Shown: positions 1 through 8,948, counted from the first letter of the stretch. The stretch is 64,000 nucleotides of DNA from Aliiglaciecola sp. 3_MG-2023 (GCF_030548205.1 NZ_JAUORV010000007.1:124001-188000), one strand, 5' to 3'. Notes: generated by a model not told the origin, from the sequence alone. Numbers and translations are program-made.

Positions 1-887
1 GTCGTAGGGGCTACCAAATCGGTTGTTTTAAAACCCATAAAGTCCCAGTGCCAGTGATTGTAGTGGGAAACATTTCCGTGGGTGGAAATGGTAAAACACC
101 CATGGTGGTTTTCTTAGCTGATTGGTTAACTCAACAAGGTTACACACCCGGTATCTTGAGCCGTGGCTATGGTGGTAAAGCCACTTACTACCCGGCCAGT
201 GTTGACTTGCAAAGCGACGTTAACCTTGTTGGCGATGAACCTCTATTGTTAAAACAAAGAGCCAACTGCCCCGTGGTCATAGATCCTAAGCGTCCAAGGG
301 GGGCTCAATACTTGGTGGATAAACATCATTGCGATGTGGTGATTTGTGACGATGGTTTGCAGCATTATGCATTGCATCGTGACATTGAAATTGTGGTAAT
401 TGATGGTGTTAGAAAACATGGAAATGGCTGGCTGCTGCCCATGGGCCCCCTCAGAGAAACCCAAAAAAGGTTGCAAACTGTCGATTTCGTGATCAACAAC
501 AGTGGTACACCAATATCTCCCGAAATCCCCATGGATATAATCTCAGGTGACTTTATTAACCTAAAAGATGCTAGTCTACATAAACCTGTTAACGGTTTTA
601 GCGAGGCTGTGACCGCCATTGCGGCAATAGGAAACCCGCAACGCTTTTATCATTTATTAGACGATTTGCAGGTGCCGGTTAAACAACATCTTTCGTTTAT
701 CGACCATTACCAATTTACACCATCAGATTTTCCCGACGGAAATATAGTGATGACTGAAAAAGATGCGGTAAAATGTCGTCATATGGCAAAAGATAATTGG
801 TGGTATCTACCTATTTTTGCAAAACTGCCAGAAAGCTTTACTCTACAATTAAAACAAAAATTAGACTCCATTAAAAAGGATACATAA
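1..887 (+). CDS. lpxK: Tetraacyldisaccharide 4'-kinase LpxK (5' truncated)
   Basis: LpxK phosphorylates the 4' position of the lipid A disaccharide precursor at the inner membrane. The reading frame is open from base 3 (visible residues RRGYQIG...) through the Walker A-like motif [12 protein letters not shown] near visible residues 22-33 to the stop at 885-887. About 294 residues are visible against a family length near 320-330, so only the N-terminal membrane segment and some flanking residues lie outside the window. An internal GTG at 48 could be mistaken for a start, but the sequence before it is in frame and matches the family, so the gene is cut by the window edge. It is followed 5 bp later by ycaR and then kdsB, the same order as in E. 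coli. Confidence 0.95.
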   Translation, partial: RRGYQIGCFKTHKVPVPVIVVGNISVGGNGKTPMVVFLADWLTQQGYTPGILSRGYGGKATYYPASVDLQSDVNLVGDEPLLLKQRANCPVVIDPKRPRGAQYLVDKHHCDVVICDDGLQHYALHRDIEIVVIDGVRKHGNGWLLPMGPLRETQKRLQTVDFVINNSGTPISPEIPMDIISGDFINLKDASLHKPVNGFSEAVTAIAAIGNPQRFYHLLDDLQVPVKQHLSFIDHYQFTPSDFPDGNIVMTEKDAVKCRHMAKDNWWYLPIFAKLPESFTLQLKQKLDSIKKDT

Positions 888-892
888 AACAA

Positions 893-1093
893 ATGGCATT
901 TGATAAAAAACTACTGGAAATACTGGCCTGCCCAGTTTGTAAAGGTAAGCTACAATATCAGGCTAAAGATTCAGAATTAATATGTCGTTTTGACCGGTTA
1001 GCCTTTTCGATAAAAGATAATATTCCGGTCATGCTAGAAAATGAGGCACGTGAATTAACATCCACGGATATTGAAAATTTGGATCAACGCTAA
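893..1093 (+). CDS. ycaR: Trm112/YcaR family small protein
   Basis: This 66-residue protein has the start [14 protein letters not shown] and a later [12 protein letters not shown] segment, both hallmarks of the YcaR branch of the Trm112 family. Only the CPVC cysteine pair and one further Cys are present, so a full four-Cys zinc site is not evident. Eukaryotic Trm112 proteins activate methyltransferases, but the role of bacterial YcaR is not settled. It lies 5 bp after lpxK and 2 bp before kdsB, the conserved enterobacterial position, which implies co-transcription with lipid A/Kdo genes. Confidence 0.9.
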   Translation: MAFDKKLLEILACPVCKGKLQYQAKDSELICRFDRLAFSIKDNIPVMLENEARELTSTDIENLDQR

Positions 1094-1095
1094 CA

Positions 1096-1863
1096 ATGAA
1101 ATTTACCGTAATTATTCCTGCACGTTATGCTTCTACCCGTTTTCCAGGTAAACCATTGGTTGAAATTAATGGTAAACCTATGGTCCAACATGTTTATGAA
1201 AGAGCATTGGAAGCAGGGGCGACGCGCGTCATAGTAGCAACAGATGATGCTCGCATCGCGAAGACAGTGACGGACTTTGGTGGCAATTATTGTATGACGG
1301 CCGCCCATCACGAATCAGGCACTGAAAGGTTGGCCGAAGTGGTTGATGTTGAGGGGCTTTTAGCCCATGAATTAGTGGTCAATGTGCAAGGGGATGAACC
1401 TTTTATCCCTGCAGCGAATATTCGTCAGGTGGCAGAAAACCTATTTCAATATAAAGATGCTGAGATGGCCACATTGGGCGTCAAAATTACCGATGTTGAA
1501 GATGCCTTTAACCCTAATGTGGTTAAAGTGGTTACCGATAAAATGGGTTATGCATTGTACTTTTCTCGTGCTGCTATACCTTATGATCGGTCTCGCTTTA
1601 TGGATGCAGATAGCATTGATGAAATTGGCGATTTTTATCTTCGCCATATCGGTATCTATGCCTATCGAGCTGGCTTCATCAAACAGTATGTGAACATGGC
1701 ACCGTCGGGGCTTGAACATGTGGAGTCTTTAGAGCAACTTCGGGTGTTGTGGCATGGCGAAAAAATTCACGTAGATGAAGCACAGAAAGCGCCACCAACA
1801 GGCATTGATACGCCTGAAGACTTAGAAAAACTCATTCAAACCTTAAAAAATGGAGAGGGATAA
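1096..1863 (+). CDS. kdsB: 3-deoxy-manno-octulosonate cytidylyltransferase KdsB
   Basis: KdsB activates Kdo with CTP to give CMP-Kdo for the lipopolysaccharide inner core in the cytoplasm. At 255 residues it has the normal length. The nucleotide-binding start [16 protein letters not shown] is at residues 6-21, QGDEP at 98-102, and the C-terminal GIDTPEDLE segment is present. In Shewanella the orthologous enzyme acts on 8-amino-Kdo. The sequence alone does not tell which sugar is used here, and the kdnA/kdnB genes for that sugar are not in the window. It ends in TAATG, overlapping the start of the next SDR gene by one base. Confidence 0.95.
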   Translation: MKFTVIIPARYASTRFPGKPLVEINGKPMVQHVYERALEAGATRVIVATDDARIAKTVTDFGGNYCMTAAHHESGTERLAEVVDVEGLLAHELVVNVQGDEPFIPAANIRQVAENLFQYKDAEMATLGVKITDVEDAFNPNVVKVVTDKMGYALYFSRAAIPYDRSRFMDADSIDEIGDFYLRHIGIYAYRAGFIKQYVNMAPSGLEHVESLEQLRVLWHGEKIHVDEAQKAPPTGIDTPEDLEKLIQTLKNGEG

Positions 1864-2525
1864 TGCCAAATGCAGTGATAACGGGTGCTAATCGCGGTAT
1901 TGGATTAGAGCTTACAAAGCAACTTTTAGCTCAGGGCTGGGACGTGTATGCATTGTGCCGCAATAGTTCAGACGAGTTAGATAAAAGTGGCGCTAAGGTT
2001 GTGACAAAAGTCGACGTAGGCAACCCAGATACGTTACCAAATGCATTAGCTAAATTAAAGGATTTGAAAATAGACTTGCTGATTAATAACGCGGGTGTTT
2101 TAGGTCGTGATTCTATAAAAGAATGGGATCCTCATACCATTGAACATCAGTTTAGAGTCAATGCGTTGGGGCCTCTTCTCGTCACACAAATTTTACTCGA
2201 GCAGCTTAGAAAAGGCGCTAAAGTAGCGCATATTACCAGTCGGATGGGGTCTTTAGCTGATAATAGCTCTGGTGGCTATTACGGATACCGTATGTCTAAA
2301 GCTGCTCTAAATGCTGTTGGCGTGTCCATGGCCAATGATCTTAAAGAGCGTGGAATTGCAGTCGCACTGTTACACCCAGGGTATGTACAAACTGAAATGG
2401 TGAGTTACGGAGGCGATATTTCTGCACAAGATGCGGCAGGGCGATTATTAACTCGTATTGAAGAGTTGAATTTAGATAATACCGGTAGTTTTTGGCATTC
2501 AAATGGTGAAATTTTACCTTGGTAA
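1863..2525 (+). CDS. Short-chain dehydrogenase/reductase (classical SDR, substrate unknown)
   Basis: This 220-residue Rossmann-fold NAD(P)-dependent oxidoreductase has the cofactor motif TGANRGIG at residues 7-14, NNAG at 75-78, serines at 126-130 and the catalytic YRMSK (Tyr142, Lys146). It resembles the small C-factor-like SDRs with no membrane segment, but the substrate cannot be read from sequence. Its ATG shares the final A of the kdsB stop (TAATG), suggesting translational coupling with the lipid A/Kdo operon. The modA gene follows directly. Confidence 0.85.
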   Translation: MPNAVITGANRGIGLELTKQLLAQGWDVYALCRNSSDELDKSGAKVVTKVDVGNPDTLPNALAKLKDLKIDLLINNAGVLGRDSIKEWDPHTIEHQFRVNALGPLLVTQILLEQLRKGAKVAHITSRMGSLADNSSGGYYGYRMSKAALNAVGVSMANDLKERGIAVALLHPGYVQTEMVSYGGDISAQDAAGRLLTRIEELNLDNTGSFWHSNGEILPW

Positions 2526-2544
2526 ACCACGCCATGCAGATGAG

Positions 2545-3309
2545 ATGAAAAGACCAACGCAGAAGGTTAGGTACAAATTGCTCAAGGTGCTATGTGGGAT
2601 CATAGCCCTTTTCTATTTGCATAACGCTGCAGCCGATCAAAGCCTTCACGTGGCCGTTGCCAGCAACTTTTTATCGACATTTAAGCACTTAAAGTCAGAG
2701 TTTGAACAGACTCATAACAGCCAAATTTTGATCAGCACTGGTTCCACAGGTAAATTGTTTGCACAGATCTCCCACGGCGCACCTTACGATATATTTCTTT
2801 CTGCCGACGATGTGCGTCCAAAACAGTTGCAACGGTTAGGGTTAACTAAACAGAATAAACCCTTTACCTATGCCTATGGCAAGTTAGTGGTATTTCATCC
2901 CGGTATTCTGTCTTCTCAGTTCTCTTTAGGGTATTTAACCAATAAAGGCGTTGAACACATTGCTATTGCCAACCCTAAACTTGCTCCTTATGGCGAAGCA
3001 GCAAAACAATGGCTAGTTCACAAAGGTGTGTGGACATCAATTACCCATAAAGTCGTCATGGGAGAAAATATCAATCAGGCTTTGCAATATGTGAAATCAG
3101 GCAATGCGCAAGTTGCCATTGTTGCCTTGTCGATGGTGCAACAAGAGCGTGATAGTCGTTTCACTGAGCTGGATAGCAAGGACTATCAGCCAATCAAACA
3201 ACAGGGCGTTTTACTTACCCATCGACAAGCTGGCGCTGAATTTATCACTTTTTTATCCTCTGAAGCTGCGCGCACTATTATTCAACAGCGCGGATATGGC
3301 GTGCCATAA
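2545..3309 (+). CDS. modA: Molybdate ABC transporter substrate-binding protein ModA
   Basis: This is the periplasmic molybdate/tungstate-binding component. From the ATG at 2545 the protein has 254 residues and starts with a basic N-terminus (MKRPTQKVRYKLLKVL) and a hydrophobic stretch ending at AAA-DQ, a good signal peptide. The mature part has the ModA signatures VAVASNF and STGSTGKLFAQI and the later NPKLAPYGEAA. An upstream in-frame ATG at 2503 would overlap the SDR gene and place extra residues before the signal peptide, so I prefer 2545, although its ribosome site is weak. It overlaps modB by one base. Confidence 0.9.
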   Translation: MKRPTQKVRYKLLKVLCGIIALFYLHNAAADQSLHVAVASNFLSTFKHLKSEFEQTHNSQILISTGSTGKLFAQISHGAPYDIFLSADDVRPKQLQRLGLTKQNKPFTYAYGKLVVFHPGILSSQFSLGYLTNKGVEHIAIANPKLAPYGEAAKQWLVHKGVWTSITHKVVMGENINQALQYVKSGNAQVAIVALSMVQQERDSRFTELDSKDYQPIKQQGVLLTHRQAGAEFITFLSSEAARTIIQQRGYGVP

Positions 3310-3989
3310 TGTTGGATTCAGCTGACTTAATTGCCTTCTGGCTAACTATCAAATTAGCATTTATTTCGACATTCTTATTACTCATAATCGGTTTTCCCTT
3401 GAGCTTCTGGTTAGCTAAGTCAAAGTGGCGATTTAAATTTATTTTTGAAGCGATGATAGCTCTTCCGTTAGTTTTGCCTCCTACGGTGCTTGGCTTTTAC
3501 TTATTGATTTTAATGAGCCCAAATGGAACGCTTGGTCAATTAACAAATGCTTTGGGAGCAGGCAATCTAGCTTTTAGTTTCACCGGTTTAATTATTGGCT
3601 CTTGTATTTATTCCTTACCTTTTGTGATTCAGCCTTTGCAAACTGCTTTTACGAATTTACAACAATGGCCTTTAGACGTAGCCGCTACTTTAGGTGCGTC
3701 AAAGTCTGAGCGCTTTTTTCGGATTGTTGTTCCGTTACTAAGACCCGGCATCATTAGCGCTGCAGTATTGGGGTTTGCCCATACCCTTGGCGAGTTTGGC
3801 GTAGTATTAATGATTGGAGGCAATATTCCCGGCCAAACACAGGTTGTTTCAATCGCCATTTATGAACACGTAGAATCACTTGAGTATCAACAGGCTCATT
3901 GGTTGGCTGCTGCACTATTGTTGTTTTCGTTTGTTTTGTTGTTGATCGTATATGCAACCAACAAAGGTTACAAAGTGGTGAATAAATGA
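3309..3989 (+). CDS. modB: Molybdate ABC transporter permease ModB
   Basis: This inner-membrane permease of 226 residues has about five hydrophobic segments and the ABC coupling motif region DVAATLGASKSERFFRIVVP (EAA loop) near residues 124-143. GEFGVVLMIGGNIPG follows, a stretch strongly conserved in ModB. The start overlaps the modA stop (TAATG), and the end overlaps modC by four bases (ATGA). It works with ModA and ModC to import molybdate. Confidence 0.94.
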   Translation: MLDSADLIAFWLTIKLAFISTFLLLIIGFPLSFWLAKSKWRFKFIFEAMIALPLVLPPTVLGFYLLILMSPNGTLGQLTNALGAGNLAFSFTGLIIGSCIYSLPFVIQPLQTAFTNLQQWPLDVAATLGASKSERFFRIVVPLLRPGIISAAVLGFAHTLGEFGVVLMIGGNIPGQTQVVSIAIYEHVESLEYQQAHWLAAALLLFSFVLLLIVYATNKGYKVVNK

Positions 3990-5056
3990 GTTTACAGGTT
4001 CGTTTCATGAAACCTCTAAATAGCCGCTCCATTAAGGTTGATTTAGACCTTAAATCTAAAGGCGTAACTGTCTTGTTTGGTCCCTCTGGTGCAGGAAAAA
4101 CAACGTTATTGCGGGTTATTGCGGGGTTAGATAATTTAACTGATGCACAGGTTATTTTTGAACATAATCTTTGGCAAAATGAAAATACCTTTGTACCACC
4201 TCAAAATCGTCATATTGGTATGGTGTTTCAACAGCCTAGTTTGTTTGAGCATTTAAATGTTGAACAAAATATTTATTTTTATAGGGGATTGAAAAACCAT
4301 AAAAATCGAGAGCAACGCTTTAATGTCCCTCAGCTTATTGAGTTACTAAAGTTAACCCCCTTATTAAGGCGCGCTCCTAATACGTTGTCGGGTGGTGAAC
4401 AGCAAAGGGTGGCTATCGTCAGAGCCTTAGCGACACAGCCGGATCTATTGTTAATGGATGAGCCCCTCAGCGCTCTAGATGATGAGCTTAAAAGTCAATT
4501 TTTAGATTACCTCGAACCCTTACTAGAGCAAATATCCATACCCGTTATTTATGTTACCCATTCTAAATCTGAATTAGCTCGATTAGCTAAACAGGTTGTG
4601 TTAATGGACAAAACGGGAGTGACGGGGCAGGGGACGACTAGCGAGTTGCTTACTGATCTAAATCAATCGTTAACCTTAGGACCGGATCTGCAAAGTGTGC
4701 TTAGTGCCAAAGTTGATCTAGTTGATGTACAACAACATGTTAGTGCCATAGAAACACCCGCCGGGCGGCTTTGGGTCAGCATCACAAACAAAGCCGCCGG
4801 GCAACGAATGAAAGTGGTTATACACGCAAAGGATGTGAGTGTGAGCCTAACCCGAGCCTCTGATAGCAGTATCCTCAATGTACTTCCGGCACAACTACTG
4901 GATTTCAAGTTTACCCAAAGCGGTAGTGTTATTTTAAAATTGAAAGTGGGTAGTAGCGTTATCCTCAGTCAAATCACACAAAAATCTTTTCAGCATTTAA
5001 AGTTAGCCAAGGATCTGCACCTATTCGCACAAATTAAAGGTGTGGTTATAAAATAA
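3986..5056 (+). CDS. modC: Molybdate ABC transporter ATP-binding protein ModC
   Basis: This 356-residue cytoplasmic ATPase drives molybdate import. Walker A GPSGAGKTT is at residues 32-40, the signature LSGGEQQ at 134-140, and Walker B LLLMDEP at 154-160. A C-terminal MOP/TOBE-like domain (about 290-354), typical of ModC, probably senses molybdate. The ATG overlaps the modB stop (ATGA). No ModE-like regulator or ModE box was recognised upstream of modA. This is the last gene of the plus-strand chain that begins at lpxK. Confidence 0.94.
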   Translation: MSLQVRFMKPLNSRSIKVDLDLKSKGVTVLFGPSGAGKTTLLRVIAGLDNLTDAQVIFEHNLWQNENTFVPPQNRHIGMVFQQPSLFEHLNVEQNIYFYRGLKNHKNREQRFNVPQLIELLKLTPLLRRAPNTLSGGEQQRVAIVRALATQPDLLLMDEPLSALDDELKSQFLDYLEPLLEQISIPVIYVTHSKSELARLAKQVVLMDKTGVTGQGTTSELLTDLNQSLTLGPDLQSVLSAKVDLVDVQQHVSAIETPAGRLWVSITNKAAGQRMKVVIHAKDVSVSLTRASDSSILNVLPAQLLDFKFTQSGSVILKLKVGSSVILSQITQKSFQHLKLAKDLHLFAQIKGVVIK

Positions 5057-5087
5057 TTATGAATAGCTATCTTTTAAATGGATATAC

Positions 5088-5132
5088 AATGTATATACAT
5101 TGACTATCATTTTGGTATCTGTCACTATCATT
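5088..5132 (+). promoter_or_regulatory. Candidate promoter with direct repeats ahead of the RHH-like gene
   Basis: A perfect 14-bp palindrome, AATGTATATACATT, covers 5088-5101. It is followed by TTGACT at 5100-5105 (five of six matches to a -35) and, 17 bp on, a weak -10 (CACTAT, 5123-5128). ACTATCATT occurs twice, at 5103-5111 and 5124-5132, 21 bp apart, which is two helical turns on the same face. One copy overlaps the -35 and the other the -10. Ribbon-helix-helix regulators commonly bind tandem repeats and autoregulate, so these may be operators of the gene at 5181. This is inference. Confidence 0.35.
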
Positions 5133-5180
5133 CTATCACGTAGTTAAACCTCTCAATTTAATGGTGATTTGGAGATTATT

Positions 5181-5348
5181 TTGCAGCACAAAAAATCAAA
5201 GAAAAAGAATAGCCAGTTAATAGTTAGGATTAATGATCAGGAAAGAGCGGAGTTTGTCATGCTTTGTGAAGAGCTAGACACTAGTGCAGCCCGTGAAGTC
5301 CGGCGGTTTATTCGTGATTTTTTAAAAGAACATAAGGATCAAGATTAA
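5181..5348 (+). CDS. Small ribbon-helix-helix-like protein
   Basis: This TTG-initiated reading frame of 55 codons encodes a basic N-terminus (HKKSKKKNS), then SQLIVRINDQERAEFVMLC, then EELDTSAAREVRRFIRDFL. The pattern of one short beta strand (LIVRI) followed by two helices is that of Arc/MetJ-type ribbon-helix-helix DNA-binding proteins. The start is supported by GGAG at 5171-5174, seven bases before TTG. No toxin-like partner adjoins it; the next gene is a lysine-rich peptide. It could be an orphan regulator or an antitoxin-like relic. The family assignment rests on pattern only. Confidence 0.6.
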   Translation: MQHKKSKKKNSQLIVRINDQERAEFVMLCEELDTSAAREVRRFIRDFLKEHKDQD

Positions 5349-5395
5349 TCGATCCCTGTTCTTGTTTTGATTATTTTTATTCAGGAGATGCCATC

Positions 5396-5506
5396 ATGGC
5401 TAAAGCAAAAACATTAAAAGCAAAAATTAAGACCAGCAAAGCTAAAATCGCTAAGCAAAAAAACAAACTAGCTAAATTGAAAAAGCAGCTTAAAAAAGCG
5501 AAATAA
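5396..5506 (+). CDS. 36-residue lysine/alanine-rich basic peptide
   Basis: This ATG-initiated reading frame of 36 codons has a strong AGGAG ribosome site at 5383-5387, eight bases upstream. Nearly half of the residues are lysine and most others are Ala, Leu, Ile or Gln, with the pattern KLAKLKKQLKKAK at the C-terminus, so it should form a single amphipathic, strongly cationic helix. It is followed by a good terminator. I do not recognise the family. Possible roles are nucleic-acid binding (histone H1-tail-like) or membrane interaction. The clear ribosome site and terminator argue that it is a real gene despite its size. Confidence 0.6.
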   Translation: MAKAKTLKAKIKTSKAKIAKQKNKLAKLKKQLKKAK

Positions 5507-5549
5507 TTTTAGGACCTTTTGTCCCAACTTTCCTAAGTAGAAGTTGTTA

Positions 5550-5583
5550 GCGGAAATTCTTGCAATGAATTTCCGCTTTTTTA
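5550..5583 (+). terminator. Rho-independent terminator
   Basis: A perfect 9-bp stem GCGGAAATT (5550-5558) / AATTTCCGC (5568-5576) with a 9-nt loop is followed by a run of T from 5577. It ends the small-gene transcript. It also sits just past the stop of the convergent ABC permease gene, but on that strand it lacks an equally good U-tract. Confidence 0.85.
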
Positions 5584-5587
5584 TTTA

Positions 5588-6817
5588 TCAGACGGTTCTG
5601 GTCGCCATTGCTGGCGGAATAGTTGCCGCTTTTTTGGCGGGGCCAAACACCGCAAGTTGGCCAACAACCCAAAGTACTATCATACCTGCAGGCACGAAAT
5701 ACCAATCCAATGCATTTAGGCTAAACATTTCCACTAATAGCATATTTAAAATAACGGTCAATGCCGCACCTAAACTCACCCCGACCGTACTTATCAAAAA
5801 GTTTTCAATCATAAAGTAGCGTACTATTGAACCTTGGCTTGCGCCTAACGCTCGACGCGTGCCAATTTGTTTTTTCCGACGATTGACACTGAAACTAGCT
5901 AAACCAACAATTCCTAACCCTGTAACTATGGTGAGAATAACCATGGTCGTTGACAGTATTTTTATCATCGCTGTGTCACCACGGTAGCTGCGTTCTCGGG
6001 TTTCCTGAACGGTGCGCATACCGCGAATAATACGTTGTTTATTTGACGACGCTAGCGCCTCTTCAATAACCGGCATAATTGCGTCACGCTGCCCAGCTTG
6101 TGCTCGGACATAATATCTATTTGATTCGAAACCCGTTATCTCAGGTGTCAGTACTGTGTGCTCTAAGTCATCCCAACCTACCCAAGGTGCCTGAATTTTA
6201 TCGACGATACCTTTTACGATCATGGGTTCAGTTTGGCTAATATAAATGGTTTTACCTACCACATTTTGATAGGGCGTATCGGGAAACAAAGACTCCGCTA
6301 GTACTTTGGTGATCAGCACATTGTCTGGCCAATCTCTTACCCCTGGTTGCCGGAATCTTACGTCAATGGGGAGAAAGTTTTCTCCAGCAATCACTTCTAA
6401 ATCGAGCGCATCTATAGCGTGCTCATCCACCATGTAAATGGCGCCCCCTTGCGTTTCTTTTTCTTCCCCAGGCTCAGTTTGAAAACTCATTGACCAGCCA
6501 CTGCCACTAACAGGGATGGCATTAATTTGGATTGCGTCTAATACCCCAGGTGTATTTCTAATCAATTCTAAGTCATTAAACGCGGTACTTTTAGGATCAA
6601 AGTTTTCGCCGAAACCTGTGGTGGTGAGATAAAAGCTATTCACTTCATCAATACCGCTATCTCGTTCAATGCGCTGTGCTCGTTCTAGAATGATAAATAT
6701 TGAATTCACTACTATGGTCATAGTCACAGCAATTTGAATGGCAATTAAAATAGCACCTACTTTATTGCGCATTAAGGCGCGAAAAATTGGACCGATTTCC
6801 CATTGGTTAGAGCTCAT
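5588..6817 (-). CDS. ABC transporter permease, MacB/FtsX type (second permease)
   Basis: This 409-residue inner-membrane protein has one N-terminal transmembrane helix (about 20-42), a large periplasmic MacB-type domain (about 50-270) and three C-terminal helices with the FtsX signature RRKKQIGTRRALGASQGSI around residues 313-331. This topology belongs to type VII ABC systems (mechanotransmission/extrusion, not import). It is the last gene of a four-gene operon and starts 13 bp after the other permease gene. The two permeases probably form a heterodimer with the ATPase at 8151. The substrate is unknown. Confidence 0.88.
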   Translation of the reverse strand: MSSNQWEIGPIFRALMRNKVGAILIAIQIAVTMTIVVNSIFIILERAQRIERDSGIDEVNSFYLTTTGFGENFDPKSTAFNDLELIRNTPGVLDAIQINAIPVSGSGWSMSFQTEPGEEKETQGGAIYMVDEHAIDALDLEVIAGENFLPIDVRFRQPGVRDWPDNVLITKVLAESLFPDTPYQNVVGKTIYISQTEPMIVKGIVDKIQAPWVGWDDLEHTVLTPEITGFESNRYYVRAQAGQRDAIMPVIEEALASSNKQRIIRGMRTVQETRERSYRGDTAMIKILSTTMVILTIVTGLGIVGLASFSVNRRKKQIGTRRALGASQGSIVRYFMIENFLISTVGVSLGAALTVILNMLLVEMFSLNALDWYFVPAGMIVLWVVGQLAVFGPAKKAATIPPAMATRTV

Positions 6818-6830
6818 CGTATTCTCCTTG

Positions 6831-8141
6831 TTAACTTTTTAATTGGCTGGCTGGCGCGATATTGCAAGCCCGCCAAGTGGGGTACATGCCAGCCAATATG
6901 CTCGATACTAGGGCGAGCAAAATAGCGCTGGCCATCATAGTCACGTCTAATCCAACTAAATTTTGTACGAATTCGCCGTACAATGACTTAATCCCCTCCA
7001 GCCCTAAGTAGGCCAAGCCTAAGCCCAAAATTCCGCCGGCTATACCAATACAAGCCGTTTCCACCAGATGCTGAATAAATAGGTCGGTTTTTGACGCGCC
7101 TACTGCTCGGCGTAAACCAATTTCTGCGGCTTTGCCAGTAAATTTGGCTAACAGCAAACCTATTGTATTTAGCAAGCAAACCAATAAGAACATAAAGGAC
7201 ACCCACATCATGATCTGCGCATCATCGGCAACTACCTCTTGATTTTCCATCCACTCCATCACATTTGAAAGGCGGTTGTTTAGTGGGCGGGCAAAGCGAC
7301 CTAAAGACTTTTGCTCATTTACATAATTGTCTAGAAAGTTCATGTATTGAGCTTTTTCATTATCGTTTCTTAGTTCGACCCACATTTGGTAGTTCACGCA
7401 TTCAGATTGTAAAAATGCAGTGAATCCCTCACCCTCAGGGGTCTTCCAACAATTGGTATTGCCACCATTGGTCAGCTCTAGTTCTTGTTTCATGTAAAAG
7501 GGCATAAAGACTTCTTCGGTTTCGTCAAATGCCCCTGTGGTAACATCGTAAAAGCGTGGCACTAAAAGCCAATCATCTAATACCCCCACAACTCGGAAAT
7601 TTTCACCAACAATTCGTATGGTGCGGCCAATAGAGTTTTCACCACCAAACACTCGTTCATTTGTGGCTTTGCTGATCACAACCACGTAATCTCGGTTTTT
7701 ATCACTGCTATCTGGCCAGCCACTACCGTATAAAAAGGGGACGTCAAACATCGGGAAAAAGTCTGAAAAAGCCAGCCGAATACTGGCCATAAATGGTTTT
7801 TCATCTTGCCCTTGGGGTTCAATTACGCCACCTGTAGATGCCATCGCCGATTGTCGATAGGCTTGATTGGCCTGCATTAAGTTGGTCGCTTCCGTCCAGG
7901 TAATTTGATCGGGTGGTTCATTAGGCTCTCTAGCAGGTTCGAACTCAGACCAACTGTCTAATTGCACGTAAAAAAGTTGCTCGCTTTTATGGGGGATAGG
8001 ATTGGCAGACATCAGGTAGTTAACGGTAACCGTTGTCATGCTTGCGCCAATGCCAAGGCCAATCGCGGTAATCATTAAGGCACTGAGAATAGGATTGCGT
8101 TTAATACTTTTCATGGCCAAGCGAAGATAATAAGTAAACAT
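6831..8141 (-). CDS. ABC transporter permease, MacB/FtsX type (first permease)
   Basis: This 436-residue protein has the MacB-like layout: an N-terminal helix (about 17-40), a periplasmic domain with cysteines near residues 231 and 247, and three C-terminal helices preceded by KAAEIGLRRAVGASKTDLF. The periplasmic region differs from that of its neighbour, consistent with a heterodimeric pair. It starts 9 bp after the ATPase gene. Together with the HlyD-like adaptor this suggests a periplasm-spanning exporter of a peptide, lipid or drug. No outer-membrane TolC-like gene is present here. Confidence 0.88.
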   Translation of the reverse strand: MFTYYLRLAMKSIKRNPILSALMITAIGLGIGASMTTVTVNYLMSANPIPHKSEQLFYVQLDSWSEFEPAREPNEPPDQITWTEATNLMQANQAYRQSAMASTGGVIEPQGQDEKPFMASIRLAFSDFFPMFDVPFLYGSGWPDSSDKNRDYVVVISKATNERVFGGENSIGRTIRIVGENFRVVGVLDDWLLVPRFYDVTTGAFDETEEVFMPFYMKQELELTNGGNTNCWKTPEGEGFTAFLQSECVNYQMWVELRNDNEKAQYMNFLDNYVNEQKSLGRFARPLNNRLSNVMEWMENQEVVADDAQIMMWVSFMFLLVCLLNTIGLLLAKFTGKAAEIGLRRAVGASKTDLFIQHLVETACIGIAGGILGLGLAYLGLEGIKSLYGEFVQNLVGLDVTMMASAILLALVSSILAGMYPTWRACNIAPASQLKS

Positions 8142-8150
8142 TGTTGTTCC

Positions 8151-8867
8151 TTAGCCTATGGCAGCTTGATGCATTTCTATATGAGCAGGCTCGGCGATGC
8201 CACTCATTTCACTTACCTGACCATCACGCACATAAATGTTGCGTTTGGCTTGGGAGGCTAAATGCTGATCGTGGGTTACCATCACGATAGTGGTACCTTG
8301 CTGGTTAATTTGTTTCAATAACTCCAATACACTTAATGCCATTTTAGTATCTAAGTTACCAGTTGGTTCATCGGCAAGTAAAAACCTCGGATTACCAGCA
8401 AGGGCACGTGCTATGGCAACACGCTGTTGCTGGCCTCCAGAAAGTTGTGAGGGTAGATGTTTCATACGATTAGCTAACCCCACTAATTCTAAACTTTCTT
8501 CGATGCGCTTTTTACGTTCATTACGTTTGAAACCGCGATAACGCAGAGGCACGTCTACGTTATCGAACAAATTTAAATCTGGGATAAGATTAAAACTTTG
8601 AAAAATAAACCCAATTTTTTCATTTCTGAGTTGGCTGCGCTGTCTATCATTTAGGTGACTTACATTCTGACCATCTAACTGATAGGTGCCACCTTCAAAG
8701 GTTTCTAATAAGCCCGCGATGTTCAAAAAGGTGGTTTTTCCTGAGCCTGAAGGGCCGGTGACGGCTACGAACTCGCCCTCATCTACCTGCAAATTAAAGT
8801 CACGTAGGGCATGGGTTTCAATGAGATCGGTACGAAACACTTTTTTTACGTCTGTCATGGTTAGCAT
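8151..8867 (-). CDS. ABC transporter ATP-binding protein (MacB/LolD type)
   Basis: This 238-residue ATPase has Walker A GPSGSGKTT at 38-46, the signature LSGGQQQR at 142-149 and DEPTGNLD at 166-173, the last typical of LolD/MacB/FtsE ATPases. It would power the two FtsX-type permeases encoded downstream. It starts 81 bp after the adaptor gene and lies in the same minus-strand operon. Its C-terminal tail after residue 220 is short and shows no extra domain. Confidence 0.92.
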   Translation of the reverse strand: MLTMTDVKKVFRTDLIETHALRDFNLQVDEGEFVAVTGPSGSGKTTFLNIAGLLETFEGGTYQLDGQNVSHLNDRQRSQLRNEKIGFIFQSFNLIPDLNLFDNVDVPLRYRGFKRNERKKRIEESLELVGLANRMKHLPSQLSGGQQQRVAIARALAGNPRFLLADEPTGNLDTKMALSVLELLKQINQQGTTIVMVTHDQHLASQAKRNIYVRDGQVSEMSGIAEPAHIEMHQAAIG

Positions 8868-8948
8868 CTACTTTCCTTATTCGTTTCTATTATTTTTTTG
8901 AATTTTTGTCGCTAGAATTTTCATTTTGGGTATTCACGACCGAGCATT

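Noticed and set aside
5057-5101. ModE box after modC
   Set aside because: The AATGTATATACATT palindrome is downstream of modC, lacks the ModE core spacing and is better placed as part of the RHH-gene promoter.
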